Source of the DNA: an uncultured Akkermansia sp.
GTDB lineage: Bacteria; Verrucomicrobiota; Verrucomicrobiia; Verrucomicrobiales; Akkermansiaceae
DNA length: 34,504 nt
Reading direction: 5' to 3'
Assembly (NCBI GenBank): GCA_947630815.1
Contig: CANRJD010000014.1
Location: forward strand, 1 to 34,504
Shown here in pieces: positions 9,701 through 16,576 of the stretch. The position numbers and the translations under genes are program-made. Under the pieces are notes generated by a model that saw nothing but the letters and a program-made list of their open reading frames with translations, was not told the DNA's origin and made no database searches. Each line of letters begins with the position of its first letter. Within the stretch, counting starts at the first letter, position 1.

Positions 9701-12084
9701 TCGATCAGGATGCCACAATCCACCAACTGGATGGAGAAGGCGAATACTCACTTGAGCTCGAGAATAAAGGGGAGGGCGACAAGACCATCACCTTGCGCAA
9801 TCATGGTAGCAGCAGCTCGGCAATGGGGAGCGCTGGCGATACCGTCTTCGGAGGCGATATTCTCGCAGGGGACGGAGTGAATCTCCGAAAGACAGGGGAT
9901 GCGGCGTTGAAGGTGCAAGGCTCGCTGAAGGCTGATGGAGATGTCGCCGTGGAGGAAGGGAAGCTGGTGCTTGGCGGCAACGGCGAGCACTCCATTGGCG
10001 GAGAGCTTTCCCTTGGTAAGAGCGGCACACTGCAGGTGGATGGCTCGCTCACCCTTTCAGGAAGCATGAGCAATGAAAGCGCAGGTACATTCACCGGGCA
10101 AGGCACCGTCATCTTGGACGGGGAGAACGTCACATTTGGAGACGTAACATTGGGTGAGCAATTGACATTCCAAATGGGCAAAGCAGCAAGCGCCAACTTC
10201 GGAAACAACGCGGTCACTCTTCAGGACTTGGAGGGGAGAAAGAACGTGACGGCAGGAGGCGTCACGCTGACAGGGGAAGGCACGTTCTCGGGCACTATCA
10301 CCGGCGATACAACCATGCATGGTGAATATGCACTCGACGGAGCAACCATCGGTGGCACCTTGGACAACAGTGGCAAGGAAAGCGTCATGATCCTGTCGGA
10401 TGCTTCAGAAGAAGCGCTTCAGGTGCAGAAGAATCTCGTCCTGCGCAAGGATGCGACAACGCGCATCTTCATGGATCTGAGCAATGGAGACCTCTGGCAG
10501 GATGGTGCGAGCGATACGATGGTCAACGTGAGCCGGAACATCATCATCGAAGACGGAACGATCTTTGAGATCCACAATTTGAAGGATATCATCGCCTCGA
10601 ATGAGGATTTAAAGAACGTGGTCATCATGAGAGGAGCGCATGTGTACGCGGTGCATGGAAGGTACGAAGAAGGCTCTGAGTTGGATGAAGGAACTATCGG
10701 GAAACAACAGATGGACAAGAACGTTGAGGTGAAGCTGACTGGCACGCTCAATTGGCGCTACAAGGAGGCCTATGTTTCGTTCATGAACAGCAAAGCTGCT
10801 GCAGCAGAAGCCGCAGAGGAGAAGATCGCTCTGTTCCGGGAGGCAGCGCCTGCGGCGGAGGCATTGGGTAGCACCGTATCACTCACCCTGATTGATCAGG
10901 ATGTCAACCCGGTGATTGCCTTTGCTGAAACATTCAACGAGAAAGCCGGTGCCGCCCTGCTGTCCGGTCATGTACTGCGCAGCAGCATCAACGGAGTTGA
11001 TCCGGATGTGGACCGTGTGGCAGAGGTGATAGCTGGCGCGATGCAGAGCAATCCGTCTGTTGCCCACAAGGCGCTCGCCGCGATGGCGGGTAGCACGCTC
11101 ACCTCGCTCTCTGCTGCTCAGGGCGCTGCCCTGCGCAACCAGACGAGCCGCGTGCGCGATCACGCCCTGCAGGCTGCACGTCTGCGCTGCCAAGGCAATG
11201 ACGAAGCAACGCAGCAGCGCCCATGCAAGACCACGCACGTCTGGCTGGAAGGCACGAGCTTCTTCTCCGAGCAGCACAGCATCGGGGATGAGAGCGGCTA
11301 TCGCCTTAACTCCTGGGGCGGCGCCGTGGGCATCGATGCTCAGGTGAACGCCCACTGGAGCGTGGGACTGAGCCTTGCCGCCAACTACGGCGACCTGGAG
11401 GCGCGCGCCGCCGACTACGCCAAGGGCGATCTGGACAGCTACTACGTGAGCGCGTGGAGTCAGACGAAGAACGGACGCTGGGGCAACACCTTGCTCTTCA
11501 CTGCGGGCACGAATGAGGCTGATCTCAGGCGCACGGTGAATTACGGAGCGGGCAGTTACACCGCCACGAGCAACGCGAGCGGCAGCAGCTTGGGAGCGAT
11601 GTGGGAACTCACCTGTGACTTCCACCCTGTGAAAGAGAACAAGAGCAACATCCTCCAGCCGCTGTTCAACGTGGCCGTGCAGCACACGAGCATGGACGGC
11701 TTCAGCGAGAAGAATGCGGGAGGCGTAGGACTCGCCACAGAGAAGCAGACGCGTGATACGGTGACTCTCGCGCTGGGTGCGCGCTGGTTGGCCGCGATCA
11801 GTTCGGGTAAAGCCATCAACCGAGCCGTGAACACAGAGCTGCATGCCAACGTGGCTCAGGATCTGGGAGACCGTCGGAGCGTGGCGAACGTGGCATTGCT
11901 GACGGATCCGAACTTCACGCAGAGCGTGTACGGGTCAAAGACCGGCAGCACGGCGTTCCAGTTCGGCGCGGGAGTGAACGTACCGATGACACCAAACTCG
12001 TGCATCTACGTGAATGCGGGCGGCGAACTTCGTGAGCATGCCAACACATGGAACGCCACCCTGGGCGTTCGAATGGGCTTCTGA
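793..12084 (+). CDS. giant autotransporter (type Va secretion), repeat-rich passenger
   Basis: About 3763 residues. The start is taken at the ATG at 793 because it opens a clear signal peptide (residues 1-24, MKLHLPITLF... ending S-Q-A before K-Y); upstream in-frame codons to 667 give no such segment. The passenger is glycine/threonine/serine-rich and beta-helix-like. It contains passenger-associated repeats (for example the L-R-K-T-G-D-G-T-L-T-L motif), about eight tandem units of 40-41 residues (about 1017-1338), and four versions of a larger module whose best-conserved parts are V-W-F-T-N-G and an S-N-I-W-D-A-R-like stretch. An Ala/Glu-rich helical linker (about 3333-3476) leads to an autotransporter beta-barrel (about 3480-3763) ending L-G-V-R-M-G-F; the terminal Phe is the expected barrel-assembly signal. 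It probably exposes a long fibre at the cell surface for adhesion or shielding. The specific ligand cannot be read from sequence. The 12-membered duplications suggest length variation between strains. Confidence 0.93.
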   Translation: MKLHLPITLFTALMAVMTTLQSQAKYTLNIGGEDVDVTQWSGELTTEDSHISPYVYKDKGSNYSYLQKGSNGDFLPLQLRIEKKDEEDTQTLVRFYCTKQSPNSSFYILAPLEDPSKIYIGEGCTFEFAGNGCHLAVGVEQHARHDGAAEIDVYGTLRSIPNNKENSFYSSGKIFMADNTGYTATGKITIHKGGVLDGGGVGLMEEGADTRKSSSDSSSCSAYGLGITVSTAQRGGTMNTELTVEEGGLIFARSLTIGKVDSNGVGSTANTTLTLDGGRYYGYCKIQNGDIDTIGQCDGSGTANTTIIVENGGSFEGGKRTQISQLSNASTKDATSSLQILVTGGGSRFTSDGTIGECSENSPNYPSGGVDPYTLTLHVNVDILAEKGASFTFGGTSLGTQCYSVTSDSAKNMSMDLTTRIVVQDASFAITNNGAVIGTPDTKRKAGSNYSTTLELHGNSTLDLSNYKPSGDNGIWGDVFIGGGSINIASGKANDIFKKNVIVCVTEGEGHVLNFQGLDAGKISQEFKYKEWNAESKTWSEEKTLKGFSLGVAGARLTGLQAGTTLTLKGNEEEGYKNSITVGTASVTTESGDSGALIEFKNNSGAVKLESGTKITLDFGGELLGDGALKNAEDGEVEVEVWFTNGTLTLGGGNGEESEFFDIGDGWGLYGTSVKLEEGTGKLLITGNIYNVWKSTEQLDGPSESGVRVGSLGAVTENFTKVVIDDNTELKSTVGGTLKQLGGDCNLHITGEGEVTLDNSEITEFPSAPSDSTFEGTLTTDENVNLRKTGDGTLTLGGGLTAGGGVTVAAGELVLKGADNTVAGALSMEKDGTLQVEQALTLSGESDLTVGTLTGKGTITVAESGSLTVGNSKVLDKGLSLQVDGSLTLCGEQQRGTEEGEGAITGSGTLIVDEGGQLSTGSYLNMEVSGIDVKGTLSQEEGGQIAANDIVVEEGGKYELKAGTITSKSDGTLSLNVAGAFEVSGGEVTGGSITLSGSASMTQSNGTINGSSITLNGATMKQTGGEIIGGTLKLSDNATLTQSDAGTIDGVSITLSGAAVEQTGGEIIGGTLKLSDGASLTQSDAGTIDGVSITLGGATMEQTGGEIIGGTLKLSDGARLTQSGAGTIDGVSITLSGSATMKQTGGEIIGGTLKLSDNATLTQSDAGTIDGVSITLSGAAVEQTGGEIIGGTLKLSDGASLTQSDAGTIDGVSITLGGATMEQTGGEIIGGTLKLSDGASLTQSGAGTIDGVSITLSGSATMEQTGGEIIGGTLKLSDNATLTQSDAGTIDGVSITLSGSATMEQTGGEITGGTLKLSDGASMKQSDAGIINGSTITLSGEGTSFAQEGGSIGEGATFSLSDSATMEQTGGEITGGTLDLSGGATMTQSKGTINGTSVTLSGEDTSYTQTGGTISGATFTLTEGASFTQADGSIDGGAKFSLSDGASLTQSDGTINGSSITLNGSEAMMEQTGGQIIGGTLELSDGATLMQSSGTIDGASITLSGSATMKQDGGQITGGSLELSGGATMTQSSGTIDGASITLSGSATMEQTGGEINGGTLELSGGATMTSNGTINSTSVTLSGERTNFTQSGGSIGEGATFSLSAGAKLTLSGGNMNGAVTMEGEASSYDLGNQAAKGSITMQSGSLANAGNYAGSLAIQTGETYTGALDLGGVDAACITQVQIGASGTELHNLKSGSTLTFGEGDNKMVVGEQHVYREGQTEPVGGTLVQFQDGKGQIAFDENSALRLHLESEVLKDLEGQLEILFTNGSFSGMPKGGQKELEAWLKEHFVLDAGLEDIKVLLHDAEGGRLILTGSSSGIWIASRNGQNVDVADLLNDYSQVIADKDLTLTLPTTQEETLTIVNQLWNDEETHGDFIVKAESGATAGHTVQLHNENTNGDNGRTDFYGNIRVEGTGLEAATLEKTGDAALNVHGNLESSGTVQVKEGTLALGGTANSIGTLAMSGGKLQVNGTLALTGRTEMSEGSSGSISGTGNVKLGSGASLTLAGGVSYEVQNTQLDNGAQMSQKGEVAIKGGVITLSGEGTSYTQSGGTISGATFSLGDGANLTQSKGTISDASITLSDGASMRQDGGQITGGTLELSGGATMTSNGTVNGTSVTLSGEGTSYTQAGESIGEGATFSLSDGATLTLRGGSMNGAVTMEGKTSRYDLGNQAAKGSITMQGGSLANAGNYAGSLAIQTGETYTGALDLGGVDAACITQVQIGASGTELHNLKSGSTLTFRAGDEMVVGEQHVVYRGGQTESTGGTMVQFQEGKGQIAFDENSALRLHLKSEVLKGLEGQLEILFTNGSFSGMPEGGQKELEAWLGEHFVLDAGLEDIKVLLLNDAEGGRLILTGSSSGIWIVSRNGQNVDVADLLNHYSAVIADKDLTLTLPTTQEETLTIVNQLRSDKETHGDFIVKTESGATAGHTIQLHNSNTDGDNGGTEFYGNIRVEGTGLEAATLEKTGDAALNVHGNVESSGTVQVKEGTLALSGEANSVGTLAMSGGKLQVDGTLALTGTTEMSEGSSGSISGEGNVKLGSGASLTLAGGVSYEVQNTQLDNGARMNQKGEVAIKGGVITLSGKGTSYAQASGTISGATFTLTEGASFAQAGGSIDGGAAFSLSDGANLTQSKGAIDGASITLSGSASMRQDGGQITGGTLDLSGGATMTQSNGTINGTSVTLSGEGTSYTQAGGSIGEGARFSLSDGAKLTLSGGSMNGAVTMEGETSRYDLGNQAAEGDITMHGGNLENAGSYAGKLDIQTSDTYTGALDLGGVDAARITSIQLAGKDTYLTGLKEGSTLTLHTGDSFKATEQNVWVDGKGGPEGKQAFFQFGTAGAGEVGTVGVVDVASGAQITLNFAGQQIAEAVGEDGSITLKVWITNGQLGGGKTEDAAGTWAGEHFVIGTGWGLNVESYDADQGLLVLKGQSNIWDARVNGDQVAGHAEANASELDLAEKVIIDENTVVAVDQDATIHQLDGEGEYSLELENKGEGDKTITLRNHGSSSSAMGSAGDTVFGGDILAGDGVNLRKTGDAALKVQGSLKADGDVAVEEGKLVLGGNGEHSIGGELSLGKSGTLQVDGSLTLSGSMSNESAGTFTGQGTVILDGENVTFGDVTLGEQLTFQMGKAASANFGNNAVTLQDLEGRKNVTAGGVTLTGEGTFSGTITGDTTMHGEYALDGATIGGTLDNSGKESVMILSDASEEALQVQKNLVLRKDATTRIFMDLSNGDLWQDGASDTMVNVSRNIIIEDGTIFEIHNLKDIIASNEDLKNVVIMRGAHVYAVHGRYEEGSELDEGTIGKQQMDKNVEVKLTGTLNWRYKEAYVSFMNSKAAAAEAAEEKIALFREAAPAAEALGSTVSLTLIDQDVNPVIAFAETFNEKAGAALLSGHVLRSSINGVDPDVDRVAEVIAGAMQSNPSVAHKALAAMAGSTLTSLSAAQGAALRNQTSRVRDHALQAARLRCQGNDEATQQRPCKTTHVWLEGTSFFSEQHSIGDESGYRLNSWGGAVGIDAQVNAHWSVGLSLAANYGDLEARAADYAKGDLDSYYVSAWSQTKNGRWGNTLLFTAGTNEADLRRTVNYGAGSYTATSNASGSSLGAMWELTCDFHPVKENKSNILQPLFNVAVQHTSMDGFSEKNAGGVGLATEKQTRDTVTLALGARWLAAISSGKAINRAVNTELHANVAQDLGDRRSVANVALLTDPNFTQSVYGSKTGSTAFQFGAGVNVPMTPNSCIYVNAGGELREHANTWNATLGVRMGF
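3841..4806 (+). repeat. tandem 120/123-bp repeats in the autotransporter
   Basis: Eight in-frame units start near 3841, 3961, 4081, 4201, 4324, 4444, 4564 and 4687. Each encodes a 40-41 residue coil with the pattern GGEIIGGTLKLSD...LTQS...GTIDGVSITLSG. Units 1-3 and 4-6 form a higher-order repeat with a 363-base period that I read as identical except for one base (CGC versus AGC, around 4147 versus 4510). All unit lengths are multiples of three, so gain or loss of units keeps the frame. Looser versions of the same coil continue to about 5560 and recur at 6900-7200 and 8520-8900. Confidence 0.9.
5560..6900 (+). repeat. large duplicated module, copy 1
   Basis: Encodes a module beginning G-G-S-I-G-E-G-A-T-F-S-L and running through Y-D-L-G-N-Q-A-A-K-G and L-F-T-N-G-S-F-S-G-M-P. 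It matches copy 2 at a constant offset of 1620 bases over most of its length, with a stretch of about 150 identical bases (5752-5901 versus 7372-7521). It lies wholly inside the autotransporter gene. Confidence 0.85.
7180..8520 (+). repeat. large duplicated module, copy 2
   Basis: Near-identical partner of the module at 5560-6900. Small in-frame differences occur, such as an extra codon near 7830. A third, more diverged relative follows at about 8880-9990 and a fourth precedes the tandem repeats at about 2430-3240, which points to stepwise growth of the passenger by duplication. Confidence 0.85.
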
Positions 12085-12133
12085 GGAGGGTTCTCGAATC
12101 TTTCTCAAAAGGAGTAAATAGGTAAATGTAGCG

Positions 12134-12161
12134 CCGCCCGTCGAGGAAACTCGACGGGCGG
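12134..12161 (+). terminator. hairpin terminator after the autotransporter
   Basis: Perfect 11-bp stem CCGCCCGTCGA / TCGACGGGCGG around loop GGAAAC, 50 bases after the stop codon. There is no T-tract after it, so it is either a weak intrinsic terminator or an mRNA-stabilising 3' hairpin. Confidence 0.6.
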
Positions 12162-12165
12162 TTCA

Positions 12166-12406
12166 CTCAGGGCAGATGCATTAGAAAATGCGTTTGCTTA
12201 TTTACGATGTACGATGTGCGATTTATTAATAATGTGCGCGTTGTGCGGATTCTTTTTCGAATCATCAACGTATGCAGAGAGGTTCTTTAGATCCGTCATC
12301 ATGATGACCGCTGTCGTCACGATTTTTGATACGTATAAACGATGGTATCAGTCAACAAAGGCATTTCCTCCGTTGATTACCTTCTCTCTAATGCGGTTGC
12401 CCTGGG
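12166..12406 (+). repeat. MITE-like intergenic element, copy A
   Basis: About 241 bp. The left end (12166-12183, CTCAGGGCAGATGCATTA) and right end (12389-12406, TAATGCGGTTGCCCTGGG) are imperfect inverted repeats. Internal blocks shared with the other copies are TTAATAATGTGCGCGTTG, a palindrome GTCATCATGATGAC, and CACGATTTTTGATACGT. No convincing coding frame is shared by the copies, so a non-autonomous element or structured repeat is more likely than a gene. It fills the gap between the autotransporter and the acyltransferase cluster. Confidence 0.8.
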
Positions 12407-12422
12407 TTGGGGAGTCTTTGTC

Positions 12423-12451
12423 TTGCTTTCCTAGTCAGAATGTGGTAGAAC
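12423..12451 (+). promoter_or_regulatory. promoter of the acyltransferase cluster
   Basis: TTGCTT (12423-12428), 17-base spacer, TAGAAC (12446-12451). Expected start near 12458, giving a leader of about 13 bases before the GTG at 12471. It begins 17 bases after the end of repeat copy A. Confidence 0.5.
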
Positions 12452-12470
12452 TGGCGCGAGCTGTATCGCT

Positions 12471-13889
12471 GTGAACTTCGTTACAACAAGCTTTGTGATC
12501 TTCTTTTTGCCCGTGCTGTGCATTGGGTGGGGGCTGCGGCGGAACTACAAGATGTACACATGGTTTTTGTTGGTAGCGAATCTTCTTTTTTATGCCTTAG
12601 CGGGGGTGGGATACCTGCCGTTTTTGTTGTTCATTGCGTTCATTAACTGGATTTGCGTGCGCGCGATGGAAAGAAAAGGGCGGCGGAAGCGGCTGATCAT
12701 GGTGAGCGCGACGGTGGCGGTGCATGTATTTATCCTTGCCTTTTTCAAGTACTACGAAGCGGCCGCGTTAGGGCTTGTCGAGCTGATTGGTCCGAGTGCG
12801 CAGTGGCTCGTCAATCCGTATCTGGCATCTTGGGTACTGCCGGTTGGGATTTCATTCTACAGCTTTCAGGGGCTTTCCTACACCATTGATCATTACCGCG
12901 AGGAAGGCTTGGCACCACGAAGTTACGAGCAGGTGTTGTGTTTTCTTTCTTTTTTTCCTACGGTCATGAGCGGTCCCATTATGCGCGAGAGTACTTTTTT
13001 CCCGCAACTGCGGACCAGTTTTGCAGGAGAAGAAGACTTTCCGGAAGGAATCGTGCTCATATTGAGTGGGCTTTTTAAGAAAGTAGTGATGGCCACATAT
13101 TTGCAGAGCCATTTGGTGGATGGCGTGTTTGCCGCGCCGGATGAATACAGTTCGGCGGCGGCGCTCATGGCGGTGTATGCTTACAGTGTGCAAATATATT
13201 GCGATTTTTCGGGTTATACCAATATAGCCATGGGTGTGGCTCAGCTCATGGGTTTCCATATCCCCAAAAATTTTGATGAACCGTACCGCTCACTCAGTTT
13301 GCAAGAATTTTGGCATCGCTGGCACATCAGTCTGTCCACCTGGTTGCGTGACTACTTATACATCCCACTGGGCGGAAGTCGCAAGGGAAACCGTTACGTG
13401 AACCTGATGATTACCATGATTATTGGCGGCCTCTGGCACGGAAGTTCGCTGGGCTTTCTGGTGTGGGGTACATTGCACGGCGCGGGGCTGGCGGTAGTTC
13501 ACGCGTGGCACCGACTGAGCGCTGGGTGGCAGGTACGCAACCATGCGCTGCATGGACTTGGCAACGTCGTAAGCTGGGTGGTGACGATGCATGTGGTCGC
13601 ATTGCTCTGGGTGTTTTTCCGCGCGGAGACATTGACGGACGCGCTGGCAGTGCTGGGCCGAGTAGCAGAGGGGGCTTCGGAGGGGGAGGGTTTTCCGTTG
13701 GCCGTGCTTGTTGCAACAATGTGGGGTGTGTTGTTGTCGTTTTGTGGCACAAAGTTGTACCGCTGGACGGTGCGAGGGATAAGTGTCTTGCCATGGGCTG
13801 TCCAGGGCGTGGTAGCGGGACTGGTGGTGGCATTCATCATGAACCTTGGACCGGATGGAATCCTGCCCTTCATTTACATGCGCTTCTAA
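12471..13889 (+). CDS. MBOAT-family membrane O-acyltransferase (AlgI/DltB/PatA type)
   Basis: 472 residues with many membrane segments from residue 3 onward, the usual size for this family. It shows D-F-S-G-Y-T (245-250), W-H-R-W-H-I-S-L-S (281-289), and the conserved L-W-H-G with the presumed catalytic His323. In AlgI, DltB and PatA such proteins pass acyl groups, usually acetyl, across the inner membrane to a periplasmic partner that modifies a glycan. The start is GTG at 12471, set by the upstream promoter and the N-terminal membrane segment; there is no Shine-Dalgarno. The stop overlaps the next start by one base (TAATG), so the downstream SGNH protein is almost certainly co-translated and its partner. 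The acceptor (exopolysaccharide, peptidoglycan or O-antigen-like polymer) is not identifiable here. Confidence 0.93.
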   Translation: MNFVTTSFVIFFLPVLCIGWGLRRNYKMYTWFLLVANLLFYALAGVGYLPFLLFIAFINWICVRAMERKGRRKRLIMVSATVAVHVFILAFFKYYEAAALGLVELIGPSAQWLVNPYLASWVLPVGISFYSFQGLSYTIDHYREEGLAPRSYEQVLCFLSFFPTVMSGPIMRESTFFPQLRTSFAGEEDFPEGIVLILSGLFKKVVMATYLQSHLVDGVFAAPDEYSSAAALMAVYAYSVQIYCDFSGYTNIAMGVAQLMGFHIPKNFDEPYRSLSLQEFWHRWHISLSTWLRDYLYIPLGGSRKGNRYVNLMITMIIGGLWHGSSLGFLVWGTLHGAGLAVVHAWHRLSAGWQVRNHALHGLGNVVSWVVTMHVVALLWVFFRAETLTDALAVLGRVAEGASEGEGFPLAVLVATMWGVLLSFCGTKLYRWTVRGISVLPWAVQGVVAGLVVAFIMNLGPDGILPFIYMRF

Positions 13890-15655
13890 TGTTCTTCTCC
13901 CTTCCCAAATTGTCAAATAGCTTCACCCTATGTGGAGCGGCAGTATGTGCGGCAATGGCACTACTCATGCAGCATACCAACTCATGCGCTCTTTGGTTGG
14001 AGGAGCGCTTGTTTGCCACCTCCTTCACCGGATTGGCGCAAGAAGCGCCACAAGTACTGCAGCAATTTGGCAACATGGTGCACTTGGAAAAGTTGGATCT
14101 CGCTGAAAAACACTTTGCGGACAAGGTATCCGAAGCGTTGGTGATGCCGCTAGCAGAGGGCGCACAGGACATTTATAGTCCCTCCTCCGCTCAGGAAGAA
14201 ATGAGTCTGGAGGAGGAAGAGGTCATTTTGGATGAAATCGTAGGCCAACCGGAGCAACGGAGTGGGCTGTCCGGTTCTCCGGTAGCAGAGAAACAGACTG
14301 AGAAGGTATCAGTTCAAACGGTCTTGTCCGGTGAAGCTCGGACAACTCCGGCTGCAGTTCCGGTGGGCACCACCGATACCCCTCTTTGGAAAGAATCGAC
14401 GGTTGAGTTCGTAGCAGACTTGCCGCCTTTTCTTAAGCAGCTTCCTAGCGAAACGGAGCATGGCTGGAATATGCAGGGAATGGCGAGCAGCACATCGCAG
14501 AGTCTTCCGAGCATGGTGGACGCGTTGGAGTATGCGCTGGGGAAGGGCGGCGGCAGACGCGCAGCTACCCCGGAACACGGCCGTTCCGCGCCGGAGCAGA
14601 AACAGCGGGCCTCCGCAGAAAAATATGCAACTCGGGACACACAGCGCCAAGGTGTTCGACACCGCGTGAGTCGAAGGATGGCGCGGCTTACCGCGTCTGC
14701 CATTCCTCCGGCATCAAGGCCGAGAAGAGAGCCGTTGCGTTTAGCTGCCATGGGGAATGTCACGCAGCTGCAGCCTCTGCAGCAGCAAACGGCAACCACA
14801 CACGTAGGGCAACAACAGGTGCAACATACCGCACAGCAGCCACCGGCCCCCCCGACATCTCCCGGTGAGACCCCGCCCATGCGTTGTCGAATCTTGTTGC
14901 TGGGTGATTCTCTCATGGAAGGGTTGGGACCAGTGATGCACCGGGTCATGCGCAATCGTCGGGGACTGGAGTTCATTATCAGCGCCAAGTATTCCACGGG
15001 CTTATGCCGACCGGACTATTTCAACTGGCCCCAGCATATGAGCAGCGTGGTACACCGCTATGCTCCGGATCTCGTTATCTTTTTCATCGGTGCGAATGAT
15101 GGAATGCCCATTCGCCAGAAGCGCGGGCTTGTGCCGACCGGCGGAGAAGCCTGGCGAACGGCGTATGCTGCAAAAATGGACGAGATGGTGAATATAGCGC
15201 GCAATGTGGGGGCTGATATCATTTGGGTAGAATTACCGGCGGTGGGCGGAACCTACAACAAGCTGTTGCACCAAACGCAGATCGCCCAGCGTGCGTACTG
15301 TGAGAGCAATGGTATCACAACTCTGCGCACTGATCCGTTTCTCTCCGGCGAGTGGGGGCGTTTTGAGCCATACGGCGATTTCAACGGGAGCTACACACGC
15401 CTGCGCACCAAAGATCAGGCTCACTTCACCAAGCAGGGATATCTGAAGCTGGTCGAGCATCTTCTACCTATTGTGGAGCAACGTTTGTCTGCTTTTTACG
15501 CCCGTCACCCGGAACGCTGGTTGAGCGCGGAGGAAGTGGCGCGCATTCACCGCGTACCGGCTGTGTACACCAGCCAATATATCCGCCCGAGATCCCCAAA
15601 AAAGCGCGACGCTGCAGCTACGACTCAACCGGCAGCAACTGAGGGTCATCAATGA
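13889..15655 (+). CDS. membrane-anchored SGNH (DUF459-like) acyl-transfer protein 1
   Basis: 588 residues from the ATG at 13889, chosen because it overlaps the acyltransferase stop and gives an N-terminus homologous to the third SGNH protein (MFFSLPKLSNS... followed by one hydrophobic segment at about 12-28). A low-complexity region of about 300 residues rich in Glu, Pro, Gln and Ala follows as a periplasmic linker. The C-terminal SGNH fold has G-D-S at 339-341 (Ser341 nucleophile), G-A-N-D at 401-404, and D509-x-x-H512 completing the triad. By analogy with AlgJ/AlgX, PatB and DltD-type partners, it probably takes an acyl group from the MBOAT protein and places it on a glycan, or removes it. 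Longer open frame upstream of 13889 (to 13463) lies inside the acyltransferase gene and is rejected. Confidence 0.85.
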   Translation: MFFSLPKLSNSFTLCGAAVCAAMALLMQHTNSCALWLEERLFATSFTGLAQEAPQVLQQFGNMVHLEKLDLAEKHFADKVSEALVMPLAEGAQDIYSPSSAQEEMSLEEEEVILDEIVGQPEQRSGLSGSPVAEKQTEKVSVQTVLSGEARTTPAAVPVGTTDTPLWKESTVEFVADLPPFLKQLPSETEHGWNMQGMASSTSQSLPSMVDALEYALGKGGGRRAATPEHGRSAPEQKQRASAEKYATRDTQRQGVRHRVSRRMARLTASAIPPASRPRREPLRLAAMGNVTQLQPLQQQTATTHVGQQQVQHTAQQPPAPPTSPGETPPMRCRILLLGDSLMEGLGPVMHRVMRNRRGLEFIISAKYSTGLCRPDYFNWPQHMSSVVHRYAPDLVIFFIGANDGMPIRQKRGLVPTGGEAWRTAYAAKMDEMVNIARNVGADIIWVELPAVGGTYNKLLHQTQIAQRAYCESNGITTLRTDPFLSGEWGRFEPYGDFNGSYTRLRTKDQAHFTKQGYLKLVEHLLPIVEQRLSAFYARHPERWLSAEEVARIHRVPAVYTSQYIRPRSPKKRDAAATTQPAATEGHQ

Positions 15656-16524
15656 AACAAGTCGTACAGAGGGCATTCAAATGGATGTGGATGGTGGTAG
15701 TGTGCGTCACGAGCATGCTACAGGCTGAGGAGTGGGGACTGAAACCCGGCGGCAAAGGAAAATTGCCGCGCGAACAGAGGGTGCTCATGGCGGGGGATTC
15801 CCTCATGGTGGGGCTGGGGCCGCAGATGCGCACAGAGCTGAGCGGTTACAGCAACCTCACCTTCATCCCGATCGGAAAGTCATCATCCGGCCTTGCCCGC
15901 GCCGATTTTTACAACTGGCCGCGTGTGCTGGAAGAGCACTTACGTAGCGATCGACCGCAGGTGGTCGTTATGTGGGTGGGCACGAATGATTCGCAGGCAA
16001 TATACGGGATGCCGAGTATCGGGGAAGTGGGCAGCAAGACATGGTTGGCGGCTTACTATGGTAAGATAGCGGAAGTAGCTCGGCTGAGCCTGAGCCATGG
16101 CGCCAAGTTCGTTCTCATGGGGCCCCCTGTGGTGAGTGATGCGAAAACGGATGCGAAGCTTGCCGTGATTAACAAGCTTATGCAGCGAGTTTGTCAGAGA
16201 GCCAGGATTCCTTTCGTTGATACGCGTGCGGCACTTGCGGATAGGGAAGGGAGATATTGCCAACAGGCTCGGATGCCCGACGGCAGCGTGGTGCCGATAC
16301 GCACCCCAGATGGTGTGCACATCACGGCGGCGGGAAATCGGATCGTGATGAAGCGCCTGCTTCCCGATTTGAGTCGCATCGTGATGGGATACTCCCCGAT
16401 CACTGCCCCCATGCGTGGCAACCGAAGTATTACAGGGCGGGGATCGGGGTATGACATCACAGTGCGTTCCGGCAATAATCGAAGCTACCGCGGGGGGACA
16501 ACAAATAGCCCGCGCCGTCACTAA
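15652..16524 (+). CDS. secreted SGNH (DUF459-like) protein 2
   Basis: 290 residues; the ATG at 15652 overlaps the previous TGA (ATGA), indicating translational coupling. The N-terminus is a signal peptide (about 1-25, ending M-L-Q-A before E-E-W). The SGNH domain has G-D-S-L-M with Ser50, G-T-N-D at 110-113, and D220-G-V-H223. Unlike its two paralogues it lacks a long linker and is probably free in the periplasm or lipid-independent. The C-terminal 50 residues are Gly/Arg/Ser-rich and likely disordered. It shares the F-Y-N-W-P / F-N-W-P segment with the other two, so all three descend from one domain. Confidence 0.85.
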   Translation: MKQVVQRAFKWMWMVVVCVTSMLQAEEWGLKPGGKGKLPREQRVLMAGDSLMVGLGPQMRTELSGYSNLTFIPIGKSSSGLARADFYNWPRVLEEHLRSDRPQVVVMWVGTNDSQAIYGMPSIGEVGSKTWLAAYYGKIAEVARLSLSHGAKFVLMGPPVVSDAKTDAKLAVINKLMQRVCQRARIPFVDTRAALADREGRYCQQARMPDGSVVPIRTPDGVHITAAGNRIVMKRLLPDLSRIVMGYSPITAPMRGNRSITGRGSGYDITVRSGNNRSYRGGTTNSPRRH

Positions 16525-16576
16525 AACTCATCCACTGTAAGCAATCGACTATGTTCGTTCACGTTACGCGATACTG

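Noticed and set aside
12214..12474. 86-residue frame ending at the MBOAT start
   Set aside because: It begins inside repeat copy A, the frame is not kept in copies B and C, and there is no ribosome binding site.
13463..13888. Upstream extension of SGNH protein 1 (730-residue version)
   Set aside because: It lies in a second frame of the acyltransferase gene, is Gly/Arg-rich shadow sequence, and the paralogue at 16577 starts at the position equivalent to 13889.
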